Positions 38,792-46,205 of a DNA stretch of 64,000 nt are shown piece after piece. The notes beneath the pieces are model-generated. The model was not told where the DNA came from. It ran no database searches and was given only the letters and a program-made list of their open reading frames with translations. This DNA comes from RI-153 sp963721725 (GTDB taxonomy: Bacteria > Chloroflexota > Anaerolineae > Caldilineales > Caldilineaceae). How positions within the stretch are numbered: the first letter of the stretch is position 1; each line of letters opens with the position of its first letter. A program made the position numbers and the translations under genes. The stretch is taken from contig CAVRLX010000032.1 of assembly GCA_963721725.1 (NCBI GenBank), positions 124,001-188,000 on the forward strand, read 5' to 3'.

Positions 38792-38793
38792 AG

Positions 38794-38831
38794 AAAAAGC
38801 CCTGCCAGATTTTTGACGCTTGGCAGGGCTT
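38794..38831. terminator. Terminator between converging genes
   Basis: AAGCCCTGCCA (38797-38807) and TGGCAGGGCTT (38821-38831) form a stem; the minus strand has a T5 tail, so it best ends the gene at 38859-39323. The plus side has only a weak tail. Confidence 0.75.
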
Positions 38832-38858
38832 CTCTGAAAACAAAAGAGCAATATTCGC

Positions 38859-39323
38859 TTACGGCAACGGGACGTTCACCTGCTCGCCATTTTCGGTGGG
38901 CAGTGTAAAGGGCGCGCTCGTCGCCAGCACGTTGCCATCGGGTGCATCCATCACGAGCCAGCGGAAGGGGCCAGTCCCAAAGTCTTTGGGCAGCACCTTC
39001 CAGCCGCGCAAACCTTCGTTAATGGTGCCCCGCCAGCCTGCTACATCGTGCCAAAGTCCATCCTCCCCCTGCCACTGCACCACACTCCACGCACCGTCAA
39101 AGTTGGGGGCTTGCAGCTCGATGCGCGCCAGCCGGGGCAGCGCCGCAGTTGTCGGCCGTGGTGTTACGGAGGGCAGCGGGGATGCAGATGACGCTGTGGT
39201 GGGCGTGGGCGTCAAGGTGGGGCGGGGCGGCAGCGCGGCCTGGGCTGCGCGTCCACCCTGGCCTTGCGGTATCAGGATTAACAGCACGAGCATAACGACA
39301 AACCACAACACACTGGGGTACAT
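38859..39323 (-). CDS. Secreted or membrane-anchored protein of unknown function
   Basis: From ATG 39323 the product has 154 residues: a hydrophobic N-terminal segment (VLWFVVMLVLLILIP), a Thr/Pro/Ser-rich linker, and a C-terminal domain of about 90 residues (LARIELQAPNFDGAWSVVQW, then DGLWHDVAGWRG) with many Trp residues and a beta-rich look. I do not recognise the domain. The context is several larger secreted proteins with similar linkers upstream on the same strand. The ribosome site is weak, so the start is tentative; the frame is open to 39482. Confidence 0.6.
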   Translation of the reverse strand: MYPSVLWFVVMLVLLILIPQGQGGRAAQAALPPRPTLTPTPTTASSASPLPSVTPRPTTAALPRLARIELQAPNFDGAWSVVQWQGEDGLWHDVAGWRGTINEGLRGWKVLPKDFGTGPFRWLVMDAPDGNVLATSAPFTLPTENGEQVNVPLP

Positions 39324-39370
39324 AGGTAGTTCGCATAAGATTGCTCCCGATAAGGTAGTCCGATACGAGA

Positions 39371-39398
39371 GCGGACGCCAACGACCATTGGCGTCCGC
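39371..39398 (-). terminator. Hairpin after the first secreted module
   Basis: GCGGACGCCAA (39371-39381) and TTGGCGTCCGC (39388-39398) pair perfectly, 14 bases past the stop at 39412. No strong U-tract follows. Confidence 0.5.
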
Positions 39399-39411
39399 CC
39401 GTTGGGAGGGG

Positions 39412-40377
39412 TTAATGGTTCTGCGTGTAGAGAGGTCTCGTTGGCAGTGATGAGGACGGTATCGCCTCGATTGTGCGGTCACTGCTGAGTGGTTCCTCCC
39501 GTACCGTCGCCGCCGCTACTGTGGTTGATGCAATGTTGTTATAGAGGCCACCGGTCATTTCGTCTGTTTCCAGAACCGCTCCATACGTGGTGGCTTCGTT
39601 GTACGAATCAACTTGCACATAAACGGGCGTGCCCACTGCAAGTGCCCCTGCAAGATGGGAATAGGGCGGGCTATAGAAGCTATCCTGAAGCTGTAGAATA
39701 ATACGCTCGCCCGGTGCAATTGGCAAGATCGACTCTGTGACCCCCCACACCATACCCTGTGTGGAGAGGTCGGTCCAAAGTTGGTTAACGGTGGTAGGGG
39801 CGGTGGTAGGGGCGATGTATGCTTCTACCCAGAACGCTTCGGTCACCGCACTGTTGCCTACATTGCGGATGGTGATCTGCGCGTTGTCTGGGGTGACAGT
39901 GAATGATTCTACGACCAGATCCGGCGCACCGTGCATTTTTCCGATAATGGGCAGATAGAGCGTTGTGCTAAGTTGGGGCAAGGTGGGCGTTTGGATGGTT
40001 TCGGTGGGTGGCGGCGAATTGCCGTCCCAACTGCTCCCCACGTTGATCACTGCGCCCACGCCGTCGCCGTCCGAAAGCGTGCCGCTGAAGGTGTTCTGGC
40101 TGCCGTCGGCGTTGGTGCGTACAACCGCCACTTCATAAGTGTTGCTCCCACTGTCGTTGTTCTCCACAGCCACCGCGCCCGTGGTGGGATCAAACGAGAG
40201 CGCTGCCATGCCGCCTTGCCCCAGTTGGAGATCCGCCACTTTGACCGAGATCCCTGTGCCGTCGGGGTTGGTGACGTTAATGCCCAGGGTCGGCGTATCC
40301 GTATCCACGCTGCTGTTTTGATAGGCAATACGCTTCTGGCTTGGATCGAAGCCCAGGCTGCAGGGTGTCGTAGCCTG
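39412..40377 (-). CDS. C-terminal piece of secreted protein A (CARDB-like domain)
   Basis: This piece is in the same frame as the one before it, separated only by a TAA at 40378-40380. It holds a segment with SFDPTTGAVAVENNDSGSNT, then the motif TLYLPIIGK, then a CARDB-like domain (APDLVVESFTVTPDNAQITI and a long beta-rich region with TPVYVQVDSYNEATTYG). Text on both sides of the TAA reads as secreted protein, but the intervening 40 bases are odd, so two compensating indels are possible. It has no start of its own. Confidence 0.6.
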   Translation of the reverse strand, partial: QATTPCSLGFDPSQKRIAYQNSSVDTDTPTLGINVTNPDGTGISVKVADLQLGQGGMAALSFDPTTGAVAVENNDSGSNTYEVAVVRTNADGSQNTFSGTLSDGDGVGAVINVGSSWDGNSPPPTETIQTPTLPQLSTTLYLPIIGKMHGAPDLVVESFTVTPDNAQITIRNVGNSAVTEAFWVEAYIAPTTAPTTVNQLWTDLSTQGMVWGVTESILPIAPGERIILQLQDSFYSPPYSHLAGALAVGTPVYVQVDSYNEATTYGAVLETDEMTGGLYNNIASTTVAAATVREEPLSSDRTIEAIPSSSLPTRPLYTQNH

Positions 40378-42324
40378 TTATACGTGTGGCTGCGATTGCT
40401 TCTCTGAAGATGCTGATAGGTTGACATCATCTTCTGGCTCAATCGGTGGCGAATCAAGCTTGAGATCGCTGAGTGTGGCAGCGAAGCCTGGGGCGGAGAG
40501 CAGCAGATCGCCTGTGGACTGGAAGGGGTTAATACCATTCTCACTGTTAAAGACATCTACGTTATAGCTCAACCCGCCGGGGAGGTTAATGGTTGGTGGC
40601 ACAACCATATCCAGCCCCAATAGCATGGGTTGTTGCTCGGCCCCGTCGATCTCGTTGACAAAGGCCCCCGTCGCCGGATCATAGCCCACGCGCCTTCCTT
40701 GATTGTCTGTGACCAGAACATGACCTTCGCCGTTCAACGAGATCTCTGTGGTAGATTCGTGACTATCACGGGCAGTCGTAACGCAGAATTTACACACCTT
40801 GGGGGTCGTGCCGCTGTCCAGAGTACTGAGCAACATCAGCGATCTTGTATTGGCATCTCCCTCCCAATCAGAGGCCGGTGCATTGGGGTTGATGCTTGCC
40901 CCTTCATAGATCCAGGTGTTGACGCTGCGATTGATCTTGATCACCCGGCTGAAATCCTCTGGATAATTGTTGTCATACACATGCACCCAGAAGATCTCCC
41001 CGCCTTTATTCTCCACAGCATAGGGTGTGACCGCATGCCCTACACCCCCATGGCGCTTCCAGAAGCCAGCTACATAGCGGTCAGCAGCGTTGGGGTCTTG
41101 GAGATTGGCAATTAATTTATCCAGGAAATCTGTGGGCAAGCCATTGGATACGCCCCATCCGTCGCCCTGCCTGTTGAGTGGATTGGCGTTTTGGCTGCTG
41201 TTCGCCAGCCGACCGAGACGACTTGTGCTCTGGGTAACATGGTAAAACGTAATGTAGTTTTGGATGGTCTGATCACGCACGAGATCGAAAACCGTGGTCG
41301 CGTTTGATTGAAATTCACCCGGCTGGGTCTTGCCCTTGAAGGGCAGATCCTGGAAGGAACGCACACTGGCAACCGACATGCCGAAGCAGTGGCCGCCTTC
41401 TGCGCTCTTCAACTGTTGCTCACGCCAGGCCTGCGCGCCGACCGTCAGCACACAGGGGTTGGTGCCCTTCACACAAACATTCGCCCCAAACAGCGCTACC
41501 ATATCTTCTGCGGTCAGGTCTGTCTCTTCCGAGGGCGCACCCCAGTTGGGAAAACCAAAGCCATCAGGAACAGGGAAGAAGCCCAGCGAGGCTACGATAT
41601 TGGTGTTGAGAGGTGTTTGCACAACAGGCCCACTATCTTCTACCAGGGGATTTGATGTGCTCTGGACTCGGTAGCCTGTGCTGCTCAGAGTTTGAGTGGC
41701 TGTGACCCGATAGGTGACTCGTTTAGTCTGCCCGGCCTGTAACGTCCCAATGTTCCAGGTTAGGGTACGGTTGTTAAACGTTCCGCCATCGCTGGCGCTG
41801 CCCTCCACATAGAGTGCACCGGTTGGGATTTCATCCGTTACCACCAGATCGGACGCAGGCAGCTTGCCCTGATTTGTAACCGTGAGGGCAAACTCAAAGG
41901 GCACACCCGCTGAAACCCAGGGCGGAGAGTGTTTTTGAATAGAAAGTGAAGCGACAGCGTTGCCCTGGGTCTCGAAGGCTCCGACGTCTATTGTTGTATT
42001 GGCAAAGGGACGTGGATTCCCGGCCAGATCGGTGGCGAGGGTGGCATATTGGCCGACCAGCGTACTGTTGCCCGCATCTACACCCGGCGAATTACGTTGG
42101 AGTGCATAGTCTCCCGTCGCAGTATCGACGAAGCGAGCGTCGGCTATCTGTTGCGTGTTGGCTCCCCGCTTGATGGGCGTGTTTTTGTACATTAAGTCAT
42201 TGCGCACGTTGCTCAGCGAAGAGATTGTAATCCTCGACGATCTCATTCTTCGCCCGCGCCACCGGCAGCCAGACCAATATAGTGGTTGGCGATAACATTG
42301 TTGTAAAGGGTTGTCGGCCCCCAA
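40378..42324 (-). CDS. Middle piece of secreted protein A: beta-helix end, DUF11, cysteine-peptidase-like domain
   Basis: After a segment typical of choice-of-anchor/beta-helix proteins (ATGDYALQRNSPGVDAGNST, then TTIDVGAFETQG) comes a DUF11-like domain (FEFALTVTNQGKLPASDLVV). It is followed by a domain of about 200 residues with GGHCFGMSVASVRSF, GGVGHAVTPYAVENKG and HVYDNNYP. A Cys, a His and an Asp/Asn in this order, each in a conserved-looking glycine context, suggest a papain-like (C39-like) peptidase or transglutaminase fold. That call is my inference. The first 60 residues overlap the beta-helix piece in another frame and are not real. Confidence 0.62.
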   Translation of the reverse strand: MGADNPLQQCYRQPLYWSGCRWRGRRMRSSRITISSLSNVRNDLMYKNTPIKRGANTQQIADARFVDTATGDYALQRNSPGVDAGNSTLVGQYATLATDLAGNPRPFANTTIDVGAFETQGNAVASLSIQKHSPPWVSAGVPFEFALTVTNQGKLPASDLVVTDEIPTGALYVEGSASDGGTFNNRTLTWNIGTLQAGQTKRVTYRVTATQTLSSTGYRVQSTSNPLVEDSGPVVQTPLNTNIVASLGFFPVPDGFGFPNWGAPSEETDLTAEDMVALFGANVCVKGTNPCVLTVGAQAWREQQLKSAEGGHCFGMSVASVRSFQDLPFKGKTQPGEFQSNATTVFDLVRDQTIQNYITFYHVTQSTSRLGRLANSSQNANPLNRQGDGWGVSNGLPTDFLDKLIANLQDPNAADRYVAGFWKRHGGVGHAVTPYAVENKGGEIFWVHVYDNNYPEDFSRVIKINRSVNTWIYEGASINPNAPASDWEGDANTRSLMLLSTLDSGTTPKVCKFCVTTARDSHESTTEISLNGEGHVLVTDNQGRRVGYDPATGAFVNEIDGAEQQPMLLGLDMVVPPTINLPGGLSYNVDVFNSENGINPFQSTGDLLLSAPGFAATLSDLKLDSPPIEPEDDVNLSASSEKQSQPHV

Positions 42325-43475
42325 ACGAAGAGTGCCTCGCCTGGATTGGCGTGCCTTGTCGGTGAAAGTGCTGTTAGATTACAGTCAGCTGGTTGTCCTT
42401 CTGGGTGCGAATGGCAGCAGATATGCCATCGACCGCGCTTGTGATTGCCCGCAAAGAGGCCATCAGTGACAAGGGTATTGTCGCTCCTTGAAGAAAGAGG
42501 GCGCCGCCTCTTTCCGCACTGTTGTCCAGGAAATCGACTATCTTCAATGGTGATATCTTCAAAGGCGAAGATTGCACCACCCTCCCCGGCACTGTTCTGG
42601 CTAAAGGATGTATTGCGGATGGTGGTATTCCTCGCTGCCTGTAAGCCGCCGCCAAGATCGTTGGCATGATTGTCCACAAAATGGACATTCTCCAGCGTGA
42701 CGTCGCGATTGGCGATCAGACCACCACCACGTGTAGAGACATCTCCATTGCGCAGGGTCAGATTACGGATAATCAGCCCGCCATTGACTTGTACACCCAG
42801 TAGACGGAACCGTGGTGCATCGGCAGCACGTTCAATCGTAGCCCCGTTTCCATTGAGTTGTGTAGCTCTGAAGATAAACGCTCCACTTCCGCCGTTCCAA
42901 TTATGAGAGGGTTGGGTCAGCACATAGGTGCATTTCCCGTCCAGTTCAATCGTGCCGCTCTGTTCACCCGCGCTGATGGCTGCCAACAGCGCTTGTTGTG
43001 TACAGGTGACTTGGGGCGGTGTCGTCGCCGTGGCTGTGGGTGATGACGTAGCGGTCTGGCTTGCTGTCGCCGTCGGTGATGGTGTGGCCGTGTGGCTCGC
43101 CGTGGCCGTCGGGGTGTTGGTTACCGTGGGCGAGGGGGTGGCCGTGCGGCGTGGGTGGCGGATGTGGCTGTGGTGACGTGTGGCTGTCGCCGTGGCTGTT
43201 GGGGTGTTGCGTACCGTCTGGGTAGGCGACGGTGTGGCTGTCGGGGTGTCGGTTGCCGTCGCAGTGGGTGTTTCCGTCAGCGTAGGCGACGGTGTGGCCG
43301 TGTCGGTTGCCGTGGCCGTCGCGGTGTCGGTTGCCGTTGGCGTCGGCGTGGCTGTTGGCGTCGGTGTGGCTGCCGGAGAAGCATAGACCGCAAAGCGGGT
43401 CAGGTGATTACGCTGAAAGTAGCACGGTTTTCTGTCTCTGCCTGCTCCAGAACGATTATTCCATCGGTAGACCAT
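42243..43475 (-). CDS. Piece of secreted protein A: Thr-Pro stalk and right-handed beta-helix
   Basis: Begins with the end of a beta-rich domain (LTRFAVYASPAATPTPTA), then about 110 residues of TPTATPT-type repeats forming an extended stalk. A parallel beta-helix follows (GGLIIRNLTLRNGDVSTRGG, then VTLENVHFVDNHANDLGGGL and NTSFSQNSAGEGGAIFAFED). The frame is lost after IEDSRF, and the next coil continues in another frame at 42374-42580 (DNSAERGGALFLQGATI). It is therefore a fragment of a longer secreted adhesin- or lyase-like protein. Confidence 0.65.
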   Translation of the reverse strand: MVYRWNNRSGAGRDRKPCYFQRNHLTRFAVYASPAATPTPTATPTPTATDTATATATDTATPSPTLTETPTATATDTPTATPSPTQTVRNTPTATATATRHHSHIRHPRRTATPSPTVTNTPTATASHTATPSPTATASQTATSSPTATATTPPQVTCTQQALLAAISAGEQSGTIELDGKCTYVLTQPSHNWNGGSGAFIFRATQLNGNGATIERAADAPRFRLLGVQVNGGLIIRNLTLRNGDVSTRGGGLIANRDVTLENVHFVDNHANDLGGGLQAARNTTIRNTSFSQNSAGEGGAIFAFEDITIEDSRFPGQQCGKRRRPLSSRSDNTLVTDGLFAGNHKRGRWHICCHSHPEGQPADCNLTALSPTRHANPGEALFVWGPTTLYNNVIANHYIGLAAGGAGEE

Positions 43476-44200
43476 TGACCGCTCTGTGCATCAAAGAAGT
43501 AGAGCATCAGCGTGTTTTCATCCAGCCCGGCAATGTCGTCGTCTCGATAGGTAACGGTAATACGGATCGGAACGCTGAACGCAAAGCTTGACTGCTGGTT
43601 GCCATCTTGATAGGCGTGAAGATCGAACGAGAGGCCAGCAAATCGAAGACCAGCCGGCGCAGTGCTGGGCCGGCTTGTTCGGTATAGGTGAGGACGCTAG
43701 GCTGAGCAACAGCCCCCGCGCCAATCTCGAGCCATTGCCTGCTGCCAGTGGGTGGGTGTACGGGAAGGAGGCGGATACATCAGCGTTGACGACCACAGCC
43801 GCACTGGTGTGATAGCGGTAAGGTTGACACGGCTGCGTTCACCCGCTTGAAACGATGCTGCTTGGGTCGCGATCTCATCCTTGACCCAGAAGCTACCAGT
43901 TCGCCTGGACGACCGCCATCATAGGCTGGGTGTCTCTGGATTATCCGCCGGAATACGCACACTGTACAGGCTATTTTGTCCACCCCCGCTTACAACCGCA
44001 GTGGTCAACGTATGGCTCTGGGTAACAGAATGACTTACACGTATTTGCACTACTGTGCCATCGTTCACTGGGGCATTGTCCAGCGCTTGCCGTACCGAAA
44101 AAGGTATGCGGAGGCTGGGGTGGCATTTGCTCAATCGTCTTGGTAGCTGTGGCTGTGGCTGTGTTGCCTGCTGTGGTGGCTGTGGCCGTGGCTGTGTTAC
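43476..44200 (-). pseudogene. Broken region of secreted protein A (second copy of N-terminal domain)
   Basis: No frame stays open. In pieces one can read a second copy of the N-terminal domain: DGTVVQIRVSHSVTQSHTLT and GGGQNSLYSVRIPADNPETP (43919-44110), ATQAASFQAGERSRVNLTAI (43820-43880), then GAVAQPSVLTYTEQAGPALR and DDDIAGLDENTLMLYFFDAQ (43480-43740). The order fits one continuous gene with at least three indels between the N-terminal and stalk pieces. Confidence 0.55.
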
Positions 44201-44776
44201 CTACATCGCGGTCAGCGTAGCTGAAGGCGTGTGGCTCGGTGTCGTCGTTGGCGCAGGCGTTGTTGCCGTAGCCGTAGCTGTTGCTGTGTGACCGGGTATC
44301 ACTGTGGACGAAGGGGTTGCCGTGCTACTTGGCGTAGGCGTGGGTGATGTAAAAGACAGCACCTGCCGTGTGCTTTCCCCCCAGTTGAAGGGAGTGGAGG
44401 CAGCTACTGTGGCTTCGCCAAGTTGAAACAGGATCGTATCCCCTGGCTGCCCGCCATCATAGGCAGAAGTATTGGGATTATCAGCAGGAATTCGGATGCG
44501 ATACAGGCTGTTTTGCCCGCCACTGCTAAAGACAGCCGTGGTCAGGGTATGGCTTTCGGTGACAGAATGACTCACCTGCACTTGTATATTCGTGCCATCG
44601 GCGACCGGTGCGCCATCAAGGCGCACCGTCCCGAAGAAAGTGTGGGGGGGCTGCGGCGGCAATTCCTCCGCCGCAGCCACAAGCCGGGTTGATGCTGGCA
44701 AGACAAAGAGCAAGCCCAGTAGCAACACCAGTGAACAGAATTTACCGATGCCTGTCAGGGCATCCTTTCTAACCAT
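44201..44776 (-). CDS. N-terminal piece of secreted protein A
   Basis: Starts MVRKDALTGIGKFCSLVLLL, a signal peptide ending near VLPASTRLVAAAEE. One domain of about 95 residues follows (FGTVRLDGAPVADGTNIQVQ to STRQVLSF), then a TPTPSSTATPSS linker that leads into the next frame. The domain recurs at 43800-44110, so the mature protein begins with two copies on linkers. Positions 39412-44776 together would encode about 1780 residues. It lies 98 bases behind gene B on the same strand. Confidence 0.65.
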   Translation of the reverse strand: MVRKDALTGIGKFCSLVLLLGLLFVLPASTRLVAAAEELPPQPPHTFFGTVRLDGAPVADGTNIQVQVSHSVTESHTLTTAVFSSGGQNSLYRIRIPADNPNTSAYDGGQPGDTILFQLGEATVAASTPFNWGESTRQVLSFTSPTPTPSSTATPSSTVIPGHTATATATATTPAPTTTPSHTPSATLTAM

Positions 44777-44874
44777 CAGTATGGGATCTCATCAAAGGTA
44801 TCCTCCCCAAGAGCGGCCAACAGTAGCCTTAATCGACAGTGTGTTGTGGGCATGAGCGTGCATGGTTCAATACC

Positions 44875-46086
44875 CTACTTCTGTGTCAAGGGAAGGAAGA
44901 TGCGCCGGTTTGGTTGTGCATTCAGATCGACAAAGCCCGATTGGACATTGTCCCAACCCAGCGTGGCGACGGTTTCATCGGCCAGCGTTAACGTCACTGT
45001 GCGACCCGCACTGCCACAGGCTGGCGTCACGCCGTCCGCCGCCGAGACGTGCAGGGCAAAGGCCATACGTCCGTCGGCTGTCAGTTGCGTAGAGCCAGTA
45101 CCACAGATCACGCCATTGATCCGGGCGGTAATGGGCTGACCTGCGCTGGCATTGTGGGGCAGATAACCATAAAGTGTCGTCGGCGGCAGGGCGACCATAT
45201 CAACGGCGAGCGCGGCGCGGGTACTGCCGCCAAAGGTCGCGGTGACTGGTTCGGTAGTGCGCAGCCAGTAGCCGCGGCCATAGACCAACTCGGTCAGATC
45301 GTTGAGCATGGCATCAAAGGGCGCTTCCAACGTGGGATCGAACATCTTCCACGGCGAACTGGCATCGGCGGGTTCATAGCCAAAGACCCGGTCGTATTTG
45401 CCGCTGATGGATTGCAGCGCCTCGCTTACCGGCAGCGTGTTTTGCAGCGGATAGCCAAAGAGATTCCAGCCTGTGATGGGCATGGAGAATTGAATGGCCT
45501 GAGTGCTGTCGCGCACGACTTTGATGGTCACTGTGCCGGTGTCGGTCAATTCGCCGTCGCTCAGGGTATAGATGAAGCTATCTGTGCCCAGGAAATCTGC
45601 GGTGGGGGTGTAGATGAAGCTGCCATCCGCTTGTAGGGAAAGGCTGCCGTGGGCAGGATTCGCCTGCACAAGAGCAAGGAGTGGGTTGCTGTCAATGTCG
45701 CTGTCGTTAATCAGCACGCCATTCACCGCTGCCACCGACAAGGTTGTCCCTTGCAGGGTAAAGTAGCTGTCGTCGGTGGCAACTGGCGCGTCATTCACTG
45801 GCGTCACGTTGACCGTGACCGTGGCGTCGGCGCTCTGCTCCCCGTCAGAGACGGTGTAGGTGAATGTCTCACTGCCGTTCACATTCAGGGCAGGGGTATA
45901 GCTAATCTGGCTGCCGTTGATGGTGGCGCTGCCGCCTAGGTTGGGTGTGCCCACGGCAAGCAGGGTCAGGCTGCCCTCGGATGAAGTGTCATTCGCTAGC
46001 ACATCCAGCGCCGTGCTGACGCTATCCTCGTCTACTGTGAACTGATCATCCAGGGCGCTGGGGCCAAGTTTCAGAGTAAGCGTCAC
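44875..46086 (-). CDS. C-terminal piece of secreted protein B (cadherin-like repeats)
   Basis: Two cadherin-like/VCBS tandem domains of about 95 residues (DVLANDTSSEGSLTLLAVGT, SETFTYTVSDGEQSADATVT; then GVLINDSDIDSNPLLALVQA, TDSFIYTLSDGELTDTGTVT). A C-terminal region with GWNLFGYPLQNTLPVSEALQ and a final RRIFLPLTQK follow. The piece begins in mid-domain; the join to the preceding piece at 46087-46280 is broken by several indels. The GWNL...YP segment resembles the 'no-nonsense' C-terminal domain often seen at the end of secreted Chloroflexota proteins. No start of its own. Confidence 0.65.
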   Translation of the reverse strand: MTLTLKLGPSALDDQFTVDEDSVSTALDVLANDTSSEGSLTLLAVGTPNLGGSATINGSQISYTPALNVNGSETFTYTVSDGEQSADATVTVNVTPVNDAPVATDDSYFTLQGTTLSVAAVNGVLINDSDIDSNPLLALVQANPAHGSLSLQADGSFIYTPTADFLGTDSFIYTLSDGELTDTGTVTIKVVRDSTQAIQFSMPITGWNLFGYPLQNTLPVSEALQSISGKYDRVFGYEPADASSPWKMFDPTLEAPFDAMLNDLTELVYGRGYWLRTTEPVTATFGGSTRAALAVDMVALPPTTLYGYLPHNASAGQPITARINGVICGTGSTQLTADGRMAFALHVSAADGVTPACGSAGRTVTLTLADETVATLGWDNVQSGFVDLNAQPNRRIFLPLTQK

Positions 46087-46205
46087 CGTAGCCTCGGCTG
46101 CGTCCTGTGCCGTCCTGGGCAGCGTAGGTGAAGGTCACCATATTGGTTCCGCTCAATTGAGTGGACGCCGTATAGACAAACGAGCCATCCAACCCTACAG
46201 CAACA

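Noticed and set aside
43000..43400. Val/Ala/Gly/Arg-rich frames on the plus strand
   Set aside because: They are reverse readings of the Thr-Pro stalk codons of protein A.
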